A DNA stretch of 64,000 bases, from assembly GCA_963678675.1 (NCBI GenBank), contig OY783193.1, forward strand, positions 23,491,309 to 23,555,308. The letters are read 5' to 3'. Shown here piece after piece: positions 32,220-43,915 of the stretch (its first letter is position 1; each line of letters begins with the position of its first letter). Position numbers and translations under genes: made by a program. The DNA comes from Xiphydria camelus. Its lineage: Eukaryota; Arthropoda; Insecta; Hymenoptera; Xiphydriidae. Under the pieces are notes generated by a model. It made no database searches, was not told the DNA's origin, and was given only the letters and a program-made list of their open reading frames with translations.

Positions 32220-34477
32220 CTATGTTTGATATCGCGCAAATGACAAGTAATAAATAATTGCAGCTATATGGGAACAACAACCGACCATTCTCTTGCCGTT
32301 TGCACACTCGCACGTGTATCGTAAGATCCCGGAATAACCAATAGAATCAGGTTTATATTCAATAAAACAGCGATATTCTTTACGGTTTATATGTCGTGAT
32401 TGAACTTGCAATTTTAAAATGCTTGAATTGTCTTTTAAATAATGAATATTAATCGTACTGTCATCATCTATCATCTCTGCTAAATAGGAAATGGCTTGAG
32501 AATATTGATAAGTACCCGTAAACAATATTTTTAAGCCTTTCTCAGTCATTTCGGGAAGATCAAACAAATTAGATGAGGTTATTTGTTGAAACGGTATTTT
32601 TCTGCGCTTCCAACCATCTTTCTCGACTTGAATACTAAGAGTATCGTTTAAATTACATCTCGATTTCATATACTCCACGATTTCTTCAGATAATTCAACA
32701 TCGCTATTTAGACGTTTGCCGAATTGATTATGTAAGAAACAAGCCGTCTTGCAAATTAAACTGGTTTTTGGAAGTATTTTATTGTCAAGTTCTTTATCTA
32801 AAAGTTTGAATTTTTGTTTGATAACCCCATGTATAGCTTCTACCGCCCACCGAACTTTAGTGACATATCGAGAGTGATTTGATTCTTCACACGACAATTG
32901 AGCACGTTTTCCTTTTAATGCAGGCATGTGTACTTCAAAACCTTGCTCTTCTAAATATTCTATAATATCCCGAAAGCCTCTATCAAGGACCAATTTATCT
33001 CCTCTACGAAGCAAGTTTCTTAATTCCGGCGAAGAATTAAAAATATTATCCAGAATCTTTGCGTCATTGACATTTGCCACAAATAAGGACCTAACATATC
33101 GACAATATAACCATTTGTCGTGCAAATTGTAAATGGCTTGCATAAAGGTACTTTTTTTGGCCAGAGTATGATTTGCGCTGATACTCATTATTAGAACTTT
33201 TTTGATGTCTAATGTACGTACCGTCACAAATAAGAATTAATTCGCGGTCTGAATTCAAGAGTTCTTCAGCAATTTTTGAAGTCCCATTTTTTATGAGATT
33301 TTCTCTGTGTTAACACTATTCAAACCAAAATTAAAAGGGAGAACATCTTTTTCAAACGATGTCAAAACTTCGTCAAAATAATCGGAGACAAGTTGTTCAC
33401 GTTGTAACTGTAAAAAGGAAAAAATCATACTATTTGAATTTCCACTTCTTAATTTGATAAGGGAAACAACAACAGCTTGAAAGACTGATCGATTATCATT
33501 ACCGCGCATAGAAGAAAGCATATTTCGTATTTCATTTATATTTTCATATGAAAAACCAGTCAGTAACTTCACTTGATCTTCAGGATAAGAAATATTATCT
33601 ATTTTTTCTATAACTGTAGAATCGCTGTCTACAGAAAGATTTTCTAACAATTTTTGTAGATCGGAGGTTTCTACAAAACTTGAGTTAGAAACCACTTTTA
33701 AAAGGCGTAGATTGTCTTCGTAGAACTTTTCTTTGATCAGATGATTTTTACAGCATCGATTTCCAATAGGAATAAATATTCTTCTTTTAACATACGCCTA
33801 CTTCCGAGCTTCAAAGGGAATGACAGTTCTGTTGTCTGTTGATCCGCAAACACAGCAATACTTCTGCGTAGAAACAACTCTTGCCAATGATAATTCGATA
33901 CGTTCGGATCCAATCTCTTCATTTTCATGATGTTTAAATTCACAATCAGGATCATCTGTATGTCAAAAATCAATCAAAATTAGCGATAATCATTACTATG
34001 GTTGTTAAATTACAATTATTTCTCACCACGTTATTGAACTATGAAGTTTAAATCATACTTCTTCTTTGTTACAGCAGATATATTTATTTCTGAATCCAAT
34101 TGAAATTACCTTTCTCAGTTTTAACAAATCTAGCAGATGTAGTGTTATCATCAGAAATGTCGGATTCTGTGCCATTATTTTTTTTGGTACTGTAAATTTT
34201 AGTTTACACGCATTGCAGATCTTATCTTCAGGAGATATTTTATCATTCAAAAGAATTGCAGATAATTCCTTTGCTTTTTCTTCTGTCACAATTGTCTGTT
34301 TCTTACAACGTAGTTTCCGAAAGAACCTTTTGCACCCAACACACTAAAAAATATAAAAATTTGACAAATTACATTTAAATAGTGAAGATATATTAAATGC
34401 AGTTAAATGACTAGAAACAATTATCCTTAATGTATAAGATGATATGTAAAAATGGTACTAACTTTATCTGTACTCAT
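32220..34477 (-). pseudogene. DDE transposase with C-terminal SWIM zinc finger
   Basis: A multi-exon transposase broken by frameshifts. The proposed start is ATG at 34475-34477: a 15-nt exon (MSTDK, 34463-34477), a GT-AG intron, then exon 2 (34059-34343) opening CVGCKRFFRK and including KICNACKLKF, both CxxC pairs. The next intron's acceptor is unclear. Exon 3 carries YCCVCGS, then the catalytic core: first Asp in ICDGTY (about 33235), second in KLVLDRGF, Glu in VRWAVEAIHG. It ends with the SWIM motif CECANGKRMVGCCSHIA. Frameshifts lie near 33785, 33300 and 33090; the longest open part (32220-33227) has an out-of-frame first ~60 codons. The DDE_Tnp_4-like core suggests a DNA-cutting transposase; the SWIM motif probably binds DNA or protein. 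Confidence 0.8.
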
Positions 34478-34697
34478 ATCTATACAATGTTAGATCTCCT
34501 CGGGGTACAGTGGATCAGTTGCCCCTGACGATAGCGAATGAAACTGAGACCAAAGGGGAACTGACTCGATTGTAAAGTTAAAGTAAGTACTTGCAAACTG
34601 GATGTATTGTACACACGTTACATAACACTACGTTGCATTACATTACACTGATGAACGTTCATTTCGTTCCGACCTATATATGTTAGCTGACATTTAA

Positions 34698-35029
34698 CAG
34701 TTATTGCAAGACGGTGGGGGTAACGGTTTTCTATCCCTGATAAGCCAGGTATTCCATCGCACGTTAAATGGACATCTATATCGGTTCTTATCATTCATTA
34801 TTATCGCGATCTAAGTAAAGCACTGATCTAGAGTTATGATTAAGAGATCCCGGAATAACTCATCAATGCAAGCGATGGCGGCATTAACTCTAGATTAGCG
34901 CTTTACTCAGATCGCAATGATAATGAACGATAAGAACCAATATAGACGTCCAATTAACGTGCGTCGGAAATCCTGGCTTATTAGAGATTGAATGTCGTTA
35001 CCCCCACCGTCTTGTAATTACTGTTAGAT
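34698..35029. mobile_element. Foldback MITE nested upstream of the transposase
   Basis: AACAGTTATTGCAAGACGG with GTGGGGGTAACG at the left pairs with CGTTACCCCCAC and CCGTCTTGTAATTACTGTT at the right. Inner arms share CGCACGTTAA and ATCGCGATCTAAGTAAAGCA. The centre is near 34862. It recalls the ATCGCGATGATAATGA words at 28155 and 38392. Confidence 0.65.
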
Positions 35030-35368
35030 TTGTATCGACACATGCGAGTGTGCAAACGGCAAGAGAACGGTCGGTTGTTGTTCCCATATAGCTGCAATTA
35101 TTTATTACTTGTCATTTGCGCGATATCAAACATAGCTTATTAAACCTGCAGAAATATTAAGCAAACTATTCCACAGAGAAAATATTCAACCAACAATAAA
35201 TTACGAAAGCGACGAAGATTGAAACGAAGCTTCTATGTCAGTACCTTTAATTTGATTTAATTTAGATTTATATGTAGGTACACATAATATATTACAAGTA
35301 GTAAATTGTATTCTCGTTAGTAATAAACAATTGTAAATAAATACTATTACTTTTTGTTAAGTAAAAAT

Positions 35369-35884
35369 TACATTGAAATTAATGAGACACAGGGCCGTAC
35401 TACGCCGCGGGTGCGTAGTAACAATTGCTTCAACAGAAATTATTTTTGAAGTAAATTTAACAGGAGGTGAATAAACCGGTCCGTAAACGTATAATTTATC
35501 GTTTCTCATTTTCAAAATTGAAGTTATGAAAATGTTAAGACCAAGCAGGAGCTGTGAATGCGCTCGCAGTCCCGTACCTTTCCCGGAAGGCTAATTGCCG
35601 GACAGCTCCTAATGAATTACGCATCATCGAAATCACTTTGCTAAACATCGCTAGCCGTCGGCTATTTAATCCATTTGTAATGAGAAGTAGCGACGAATTC
35701 CGACCGATGGTCTATCGGAAAAGCCATCCTTCTAGGAAACCCGAACAACTACCGCTCGCTCCCGTTAGGTACAGTATGTTAAGTAAGAGCGTGTACGGTG
35801 TTATTCATAAACAAATTATTCAACAATCTTTTTTTCCACATACATACGTTTGACATATTCCAAGGCAATGCGCAATTGTGTTAA
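35369..35884. other. Unassigned; CGCAGTCC repeat copy
   Basis: A short copy of the dispersed CGCAGTCCCGTACCTTTCCC family lies at 35565-35615. The 99-residue frame at 35554-35853 runs out of it and has no recognisable domain. Confidence 0.35.
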
Positions 35885-35887
35885 TAA

Positions 35888-36740
35888 AGGTCAAAGCACA
35901 TCTAGGCGAAGCGAAGTGACGCGAAGCGAAAAGAAGCGCCGCGAAGCGAAGAGAAGCGCGGCTGTGCAAAGCACACTTGGGCGAAGCGAAGCGATGGGAA
36001 GCGCGGCGAATTCTATCCCCCTCTCTACCAGGTACCTAAGTACAAACAGCTATACCTAAAAATATCCATATATGGATACCCGGGTAGAGAAGGGGTTATA
36101 CATATTATGTGTGCGAAGGGAAGGGAAGCGCCGTGAAATGAGCCGTGTAAGTATATGTTTTGTTTTGAGAAATGGGCATTCGTGAGGAAAAATAGTATAT
36201 GTCATTCGGCGGAAATCCTCGGATTTTTAAGACTGTGTTTAGATCGTAGCCTCCTCCCCAAACCATGCCTCGTGTTACGACCTAATTAAACACAGTCTGA
36301 AAAAACCTCGAATTTCCGCCTATATATAAGATACAATTTCGTGTGAGAACATTCATTTCGTTAATGAGATCTATCTTGGAAAGGATTTTCGAATCGTTAA
36401 CGGAAGTGATTGACGAAACTTTACATCCATTAACGAATTACATTCCGTCCACGAAGAACATTTCTCACGCGTTGAGAATACGCCTCCAGACTTGCGGTGA
36501 TCCGGTTCGCGGCGCTTCGCTCAAGTGTGCGTTACCTCGTAAGAATCAATGGAAATATAAAAGGTAGCTTCGCTTCGCGGTGCGTCGCTTCGCTGCGCTT
36601 CCAGTCGCGCAAGTGTGCTTATGCTAGGTCGCGGCGCTTCGCTTCGCTCAAGTGTGCGTTACCTCGTCAAAATCAAAGAAAATATAAAAGGTAGCTTTTC
36701 GCTTCGCGGCGCGTCGCTTCGTCTAGATGTGCTTTGACCT
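35888..36740. mobile_element. Harbinger-like MITE with GCGAAGCGAA repeats, TAA duplication
   Basis: It starts AGGTCAAAGCACATCTAG and ends CTAGATGTGCTTTGACCT, flanked by TAA (35885-35887 and 36741-36743). Both ends carry tandem GCGAAGCGAA-type units (35907-36010, inverted at about 36515-36720), which produce the low-complexity arginine/serine-rich frames here. A second MITE is nested at 36186-36338. Confidence 0.7.
36186..36338. mobile_element. ~150-bp palindromic MITE (copy 1)
   Basis: AAATCCTCGGATTTTTAAGA with CTGTGTTTAG pairs with TAAACACAGTCTGAAAAAAC plus CTCGAATTTCCGCC. A second copy in the opposite orientation is at 43548-43704. Confidence 0.65.
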
Positions 36741-36743
36741 TAA

Positions 36744-37986
36744 TGAGTCCATTCACCACCATTGATAATCGCTTGGCATCTCCGAGGGGCATAATGTCCA
36801 TCAATTTTTCGACATATTCGCGGGGAAGTGCCTTCCATGTTTGTCTTTTCATATACTTTATTTCAATCGCCTATGGTTTATATGAATAACAAAAGGATAC
36901 ATTGTGTTCTTTCTGTACTTATTTCTTCCTTTCTATCCTTACCAAAGATAAACCATTTATCAAATTTACGATTAAGTAATTGGTGGAAAGAATATACAAA
37001 ACCTCCAAAAGTGTCTCTAAACTGTCCGAATCAACTAGGAAGACGAAGCTTTTTCAGAGGAGGCTAGGAAGTCAAAGAATGACGACATATTATCATTATC
37101 ATTGACATTATTATGAGTAAATATCTCGAAAATCTATCGTTGAGGTTACATTTTTTAATTTTGCAACATGTATTGAGGATAGAAAAGGAATCCGGATATC
37201 CGTAGAAAGAGATCGCTGGCAGGACGTAGGAAGAAACAAAAGGCAAGGATAATTGGGGAGAATGAGTCATGTGGTATAAAACGAAAATTAATAATATATT
37301 CTGACAAAAGGATATAATAATTGTACGGAGAAACAAGTGAACGCTCACTGGAAAATGTTCTTTCGTTCTAAGTTCATTCGATGTTAGTGGCGGCTTATAA
37401 CTAGAGCTTTTTGGCAGCGGAGGGGATTGAATTCGTTACAAAAAAGAAGGGGAAAAGTACGTTAAGAAAAAACAGGTTACGGTCGGCCGGAAGATGTAAT
37501 GTAATCCAAACGAGTAACGGTCCGCCAGAAAGATTTCGCGCAAAGGCTGGACCGCGCTAGTCTAAACATAGTGCTGCGCGCCGAACAGGAGAGAAGTCGT
37601 GGGTGCGAGGCCGGAAACGAAATCGGTTATCGGAATCAACGCTGATTCCGACGATCAGACGAAGGTTGGAATAACGGTGAGAACGACGCACAGTGCGGCG
37701 AGTCAATGGGAAATAGGGAAAAAACTGAAAACTTAACTATAACGAAGTTTTAGTGATACAATTTTGTTGAATTTTCATTTAATTGTACATTGAAATATAT
37801 ATTTCGTCAAAGAAGTAAAATAATATCACATTGTTTAAACTTTTCAGGTTGCGTTATTAGCAATATGAAACTCAACTAAAAGAATACTTTTTTTGAAGTA
37901 AATATTACATTCCTGCGTAAGATATGTACATACAATTAATTAAAAATTAATTTTTACGAACATTTAGCACTAAATATTCTGAATCA
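36744..37986. other. Unassigned intergenic sequence
   Basis: Frames at 36828-37067 and 37064-37348 have no recognisable domain. The GC-rich stretch at about 37480-37700 shows no repeat end and no partner in this window. Confidence 0.3.
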
Positions 37987-38373
37987 TCAATCGCATGAAT
38001 TTTCACTACAAAGAAGGTAGCTTTCAATATCATCATCGAATATTCTTGTTCGCCTCCGTACAATTTTCCTGTTCATGGAAATATACGGGTCAGACATCAG
38101 CAATAGGTTGTTTATTACGTCTTGACAATTATTTAATCTTGAGGACTTTCTAGCGTGATTTAATCTAGTGCGTCGAAAAACTTTGTGCGTAGCTTCGAGA
38201 GCCTCCTCAGACAATTGTCCAATTGGTATTTCAAAATATTTCATGATGTCAACTGCGTGAAAGAAGAGTTTATACAAAGTACTTGGCATGTAATACCAAG
38301 AATAATGTTGTAAATACAGGTCTTTGGTTTGACAAAGGAGTAATTTATCGCCTAATGGATAGATTGACCCCAA
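37987..38373 (-). pseudogene. Transposon-associated protein, C-terminal fragment
   Basis: A 128-residue frame contains YSWYYMPSTLYKLFFHAVDI at residues about 25-44, then PIGQLSEEALEATHKVFRRT and RLNHARKSSRLNNCQDVINN. I associate the SEEA.EA.+K..R..R..H.RK.SR pattern with the C-terminal tail of an insect repeat-encoded protein family of uncertain class, present in many copies per genome. The N-terminal remainder is missing: sequence beyond 38373 is a different repeat. It is unlikely to be a functional host gene. Confidence that this is transposon-derived is moderate, and the family name is not known to me. Confidence 0.5.
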
Positions 38374-38389
38374 GATTAGTCAGGTATTT

Positions 38390-38760
38390 CGATCGCGATG
38401 ACACTGAGTGATAAGAATCAATATTTAGAATTCTGACTATCGTCTGTCGGAAGATTAAGACACTGCTGCGTATGAAAAAGTAGCAGATACTTTCAGCCGT
38501 GATGGTATTACCGCATATAGCAATTCGATAAATTATTTTAAAATTTATTTGGACAATAAACTTTTCAAAATATCTCGAAACGGTAAGGAATGCGACGGAA
38601 TAGAAATAATATTGGGGTTTCAAAGGGGGTCGAACTTTAAATTATATTAATTTTACCGTAGAAAGCGAATTGATAATTTGTTTAAACAATAAACTTATGT
38701 ACATATCTTGAAAATTATGAGAGATACGAAGAAGCGGGTAAAATTTTAAAACGGTACGTA
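38390..38760 (-). repeat. Inverted copy of the ~150-bp tandem family
   Basis: AGCCGTGATGGTATTACCGC, AAATATCTCGAAACGG and AATTGATAATTTGTTTAAAC are complements of words in 498-1610 and 27540-27830. Confidence 0.5.
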
Positions 38761-39629
38761 GGAATTCGAATCCGAAGCCGCGATCTTATTACCGAAGTAA
38801 TAGTACGAGCCTCTATTGAGGCACGCGGCAAGGATTAAAAAATGCTGTATATCAAAGGCTAGCAGGTACTAGCAGCCAAATTTTGCTTAAGCGAATAAAG
38901 GCTATTGTACTCTGTACGTTAGAACAAGAATTAGCTCGACACCTCATGACACTCATTAGATAAACCTTCTGAAAGTCAACAACTTTGACGGAGTTGAAGT
39001 AAAATGAGGCCTCACTCAAATAGGCGATTAAAACAATAACAACCAATAAGAGTAACAAAGAATAGGTCGAAAACATAGTTCTTACTCTAATGAACAAAAT
39101 CTATGCAAACAAACCGATGATTTTCGGGCGAATTCACATTTTCCAATAAATCGAAATCTCCGCGTCGCACACCTCCTCTGTGTGTAACGTAGACTGCTCA
39201 AACAAGCTGATATTCAGAGCGGTGTTGCACAGGTGCCAGTGGAATTTTTCGTAAACAAGCTTTAGTTTCTTGTTTGGGGACTATTTCTTTTGACCTACGT
39301 GTGTTTTAGAACCGTTTTTGTACAACTTGATTTTTTGGGTTTTTTCCATTGGTCGCCGCACTGTGCGACGGTTGGATCGACGGTTGGACCAAGCGTCCAC
39401 CCGCTTAGCCACAAACGGCTTAGCTTAGGGTGTTTGCCTAAACACAACATAAAAGAATGTAAATTTTTTCCCCAAATTTGACAAAAATAAACTTGACGGG
39501 TTTTGCATCTATACCCCTTATATCTAATATTTAACATGGTTGTGAGAAAAGGGAAGCTTACTTTGTTCCTTATAATTATGTTGTTAACTTATCGACATAC
39601 GAGAAATCGGCAACGTTTTTAGGTAAAAG
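38761..39629. other. Unassigned; possible inverted word pair
   Basis: Frames at 38852-39097 and 39290-39537 have no recognisable domain. No element ends are seen. Confidence 0.3.
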
Positions 39630-40212
39630 AATGCCAATGTACAGATGATCCTGATTATGAATTTAATTTACATCGTGGAAATGAAGAGATTCAATCCGAA
39701 CGTATCGAATTGTCATTGCCAAGAGTTGTTTCTACGCATAAGTATTGCGGTGTTTGCGGATCAACGAACAACATAACTGTCATTCCTTTTGAAGCTCGAA
39801 AGCAAGCGTATATTTAGAAAAAGAGTATTTATTCCTATTGGAAATCGACGATGCAAAAATCATTTGATCAAAGAAAAGTTCCATGAAGACGATCTGTGCC
39901 TTTTAAAAGTGGTTTTTAATTCAAGTTTTGTAGAAACCTCTGATCTACAAAAATTGTTAGATAATCTTGCTGGAGGCCGCGATTCTTTACTTATAGGAAT
40001 AATATAAGTAATTTCTCTTATTCTGAAGATCAAGTGAAGTTACTGACTGGTCTCTCATACAAAAATATAAGTGAAATATGAAATATGCTTCCTTCTATGC
40101 GCGATAATGATAATCGATCAGTGCTTCAAGCGGTTGTTGTATTTTTTATCAAATTAAGAAATGGGAATTCAAATAGTACGATTTCTTCCTTTTTAGTTCA
40201 AGCGAGAAATTC
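39630..40212 (+). pseudogene. Second copy of the DDE-SWIM transposase, 5' part only
   Basis: Homologous to the middle of the transposase at 32220-34477: it contains DDPDYEFNLHRGNEEI, SERIELSLPRVV, YCGVCGSTN and VIPFEAR, then (another frame) GNRRCKNHLIKEKF, FNSSFVETSDLQKLLDNL and SMRDNDNRSVLQAVVV. Like the first copy it has frameshifts (near 39810 and 40010), but not at the same places. It stops at about 40212, before the first catalytic Asp, so there is no DDE core or SWIM tail. It lies on the opposite strand to the first copy, with no inverted ends visible. Confidence 0.7.
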
Positions 40213-40389
40213 AAGCGGGGGTAGTTTTCATATACTTATTCGGCTATACCGTTTAACATTTCGATAATCTAAATGCGGTATATGCTAACTGCTTAGGGGT
40301 AAAAAGCGGTATGTGCACCGATGGTTATTGTAGATACCACTGTTTGACTGTGTATGATGCAATACCGCGTTTCACGTTTCAACGGCTCA

Positions 40390-40759
40390 GAAATTGAAGG
40401 ATGACAAAAAATTTGCGAAATGACAGTACGTTACCTCCCGCAATCGATGTCGTAATTGTTGATGGCTTTTTTTTTAATTCGTCGTATTAAAGATGTGCCA
40501 AAGTCGTTTGGCAATATTTCAAAGAAAATTCTACAAATTCTATACATATAGTTCTGATGCTCCACGTGTACATATAGTTTTTCATCGGTATTCTCTGCCT
40601 TCAGTCAAAGATTACGAGCGTTCGTTGCGAGGAGGTTTCGAAACTGATTACGAGTACGTCATCTGTGGTTCAGAACAAGCTAGACCAACTGACTTTTCGA
40701 AAGAACTTCGAAATGATAAGTTCAAAGAAGCTTTAGTCGTTTTTCTGATTTCACCCTAG
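40390..40759 (+). pseudogene. Unclassified transposon-associated protein fragment
   Basis: The frame at 40493-40759 reads SDAPRVHIVFHRYSLPSVKD, YERSLRGGFETDYEYVICGS and RPTDFSKELRNDKFKEALVV. The block HIVF.RY..PS.KD.ERS.RG resembles uncharacterised proteins repeated in insect genomes; I cannot assign an enzyme class. Upstream, 40400-40490 (MTVRYLPQSMS-like and VDGFFF) may be a frameshifted extension. It is bounded by a stop at 40757-40759 and lacks a clear start. Probably a transposon relic rather than a host gene. Confidence 0.4.
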
Positions 40760-42826
40760 CAAACTCGAGAAGTAGGTACCTTTATTGGTAACAAAAATCT
40801 CTTTATCTATATATATAAAATAAAGTCGGGTTAGTTACACTATTTATAACTAAAGAATGGCTGGACAGATTTTTATGACTTTTGACTCTTGGATTTGTCT
40901 CCGCGACGAATAGCAGAATATATATAATAGATTCGTTTCAATAAAGCAAATGTCAAATGCACACAACATACGAAGTCAAACTAGCGCTATTTCTTTTTGT
41001 CAAAGCAGTTGATTTAATGGCTCTCAAGAATGCTTTTCACTATTTTTCAACAAAATTTTTGTAAAAAGGGGGAAATAATTTAAATAATAATTTGTGTAGA
41101 TAATACTAGGAGATAATCTGCTGTCCGGACCCCCAGGAACGATTATATGAGGTTATTTCAAAGTACATTTTCTATTAAACCAGTAATTCAAATGATACCA
41201 TAAATATGAAAAATGAAACAAGACTTATCGTTTTGTTAACAAAGGATAATAGAGCAGCATTTATTTGCGGATCTATTGAAATTGCAACGCAGACCTTTAA
41301 GGTGCTTCTGTACCTATAATTGTAAACGCGGATTCTTATTTCTTAAATATCTATATTTCTGCATATTTTCTTGTAAGTACCTAAGTGAATCTGAGTCGAC
41401 TGTCCATATAATTTACTAGGCGACATAAAAAAATATTGAATAAAATCATCTAAAAACGAATAAGTTGTTTATGAATTATAGATAGACGGCTTTGACATTT
41501 CGACAACTGCAGAGATGTATACCGTTTTTAGAATCTTGAGGTATTTACGACGAATTCAGGCTTCTTCCGCCCCGGAGGATGCTCAGCGCTGTCGATTCCT
41601 AATTATTTCCTGTAGCTGTCTGTTTCGTCTGAGGAAATTCCGCGGAACCTGCCTCTAGTTCATAAATGTGCTTATCGACGCAAATGTGGGGAGTATCGAG
41701 TTCAGTTGTTTTCCACAGAAGCTATATAATTTTATCTTTGGGCATAGACGATAGAATTAGTTGAAATGGATCCGTCACATAACTTCTCCCGCGACTTAGC
41801 ACGATCAATTTGAACCTTAGCGAGATCATTTTGCCCCGGTCTCCCCTATACGTATCTACCATTCTTGGAGTAATGTAGCTCTACACCTGTACGAGAGGAA
41901 ATAAAATAAAGTATTGGTACGACGAAATGAGTACATGTATGCGAGCAAAAGCGGCGACTAGACGTCAGATTTGAATTATTATCTCTTAACCCTACTCCTC
42001 GATCTCCCTACCGATCGCATGGATCACGAATCACACGTTAGCGTTATGAGGCAGGAGCATGACTCCAAAAATTACGCGGCGGATTCTTTTGGACCTCCCG
42101 CGCCGCACGATCATTCTTATTGCCGTAAGCTGCGCGATGCAGTGTTGAACTCTGAAAACATCCCTCACATCCTACGGTTCTTCGCTCTCCCCTTTTCTTC
42201 TCCTACTCTCTCGATGAACTCTGCCATTCCACTCCGTGCCGATGACATACCCTCAAGAAGAAGAAGCGACTCGAGGGAACGGGGGACTATTCGCTATTAT
42301 TCGGCCTATTGTTATTAAAATGACATCTATCACCGCTTGAAGCATCGTTCTCTTTCTTTATCGGAAGAAAGAAAACTCAAAGGAGACGTACGTATTTTAG
42401 ATACTATACCGTATGTATCCGAGTTTAAATCGGACACAGGTTTTACTAGTTTTTCATTTAAATCATGTGGGACTGTATCTTAGTTTTAGAATTGAATTTA
42501 TGTGATATATTTGTGGTTTTCAAATAGAACTGTGATAGTTTGCATACTCGCTATGTACAGGGTTGAATAGCCAAGAGAGCTGGTACGGAGAGGAGCTTAA
42601 TTTTATGTACATTGACCAGTAGTAACGTATGACTTCTTACGGTCCCCTCACATCACTCTTTCATCACAATCCACTCTTTATCAAAGTGCCACATTGAGTG
42701 GACTTCGACATTCGATGTCCGCAATTGAGCAACGCTACAATAGGTGAGTGCCGACAAACGGATGACGTAAGAGAACCGTAGCAAGTAAGCATTAAAGCAG
42801 ACGATGGATGCGCAATTCTCGTTTAA
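40760..42826. other. Two kilobases without recognisable feature
   Basis: No repeats shared with the rest of the window were noticed. The 115-residue frame at 41971-42318 has no recognisable domain and no supporting neighbour. Confidence 0.35.
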
Positions 42827-43078
42827 CCCTCTAAGTTGTACTGGGAGAATAGTTTTCCACCAGGCCTAAGTCTCCTAGCTGATGTTTTAATGGGAAACTA
42901 CTACTACACAAGATAAATGTAAATTCTAATACATATGAAAAAATAATATAAGTAAGTACTTATCTATAATTTTAAAAAATATGAAAACAATTTTTTCAAG
43001 GCAAGAAATATTATATACATAAAAAGAGTTAATATAATGTATTTTAAAATGTGTCCCAGTTTTCTGTCACTTAAAGGG
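42827..43078. mobile_element. 252-bp TTAA-flanked MITE
   Basis: Starts CCCTCTAAGTTG and ends CACTTAAAGGG, imperfect inverted ends, flanked by TTAA (42823-42826 and 43079-43082). ACTGGGAGAATAG and TGTCCCAGTTTTC extend the inverted pairing. The piggyBac-type target and CCC start support the call. Confidence 0.55.
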
Positions 43079-43547
43079 TTAAAGGAATATTTCAAAGGGT
43101 AAATGTTTAATCCCACTATCTTCTCTCTCCACATTAGGAACCTGCCGAGTCTTGTCCAACCACCCTGCGAAAGTCTAGACTTCGCCGAGATGTCATAATT
43201 TTCTGCAGAACAGAGAATATTCAGGCTGGCCTTAACCCTTTCGGTACTATTATCGCCTATCATATTGGTGGCGGCCACGAAAGGTTCTCTGGGTACTACT
43301 GCCGCCCATTGGCGGTGGCCACGGGAAATTATGTAGGTGTGATTATTCTCTATAGTACACATTACTTTGCGTGTGAGGCATTACTTTACTATTCTGTGTC
43401 CAAAATTGCCGGCAGCTCTAATCAATCCATTATATGATTAGTAATAGTCAACAGCATGCCTTAAGTTCAGTGTTATTCACCGACGACTGTTGCGGTCCGA
43501 ATGAAAAGTTTAGTGTCAATCATGCTTGAGATTTCTAAGAATGCTGC

Positions 43548-43704
43548 AATAGTATCTTATGTCATTAGGCGGTAATCCGAGGTTTTTTCAGACTGTGTTT
43601 AATTAGGTGTTTAATTAAGGCGAGTCTCGTCCCCTCACCATACCTCATGCTACGACCTAAACACAGTCTTAAAAATCCGAGGATTTCAGCCGAGTGACAT
43701 ATAC
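43548..43704. mobile_element. ~150-bp palindromic MITE (copy 2)
   Basis: Inverse of the copy at 36186-36338: TCATTAGGCGGTAATCCGAG at the left and CTCGG/GTGACATATACTATTTTT at the right, with CAGACTGTGTTTA arms. Confidence 0.65.
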
Positions 43705-43789
43705 TATTTTTGAAGTAAAACTTCTTTGCTGAGGGTACTGAAATCGCGCGCGGCGGCACGAAAAACCGTAACGAAACTCACACACTCCA

Positions 43790-43915
43790 GCGCTTTCGAC
43801 CGTGCCTCACTCATACAGCGCTTTCGACCCTGCCCCGATACACCGCTCTCAACTCTGCCCCATTCCACCGCTATCGACCCTGCCCCATTCCACCGCTCTC
43901 TACCATACGTAGACT
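43790..43915. repeat. ~26-bp tandem repeat (CGACCCTGCCCC)
   Basis: Four to five diverged copies of a unit around CGCT(T/C)TCGACCCTGCCCCAT. Related single units occur at 59030-59085 and, inverted, at 26868-26955. Confidence 0.6.

Larger units (their letters stand above)
31987..35368 (-). mobile_element. Transposon encoding a DDE-SWIM transposase
   Basis: The 3.4-kb unit has inverted ends of about 330 bp (31987-32318 and 35037-35368, outermost ATTTTTACTTAAC). The left arm includes the last ~30 codons of the transposase, so the right arm carries an inverted copy of them. The broken transposase lies at 32220-34477 and a separate foldback MITE at 34698-35029. The combination of an IS4/IS5-type DDE core and a SWIM tail recalls ISL2EU/IS4EU-like elements. 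No flanking duplication is obvious. Confidence 0.7.

Noticed and set aside
41971..42318. Possible host exon (115 residues)
   Set aside because: It lies in sequence with no repeat partner, so it stays open as a candidate, but there is no domain or splice evidence to support it.
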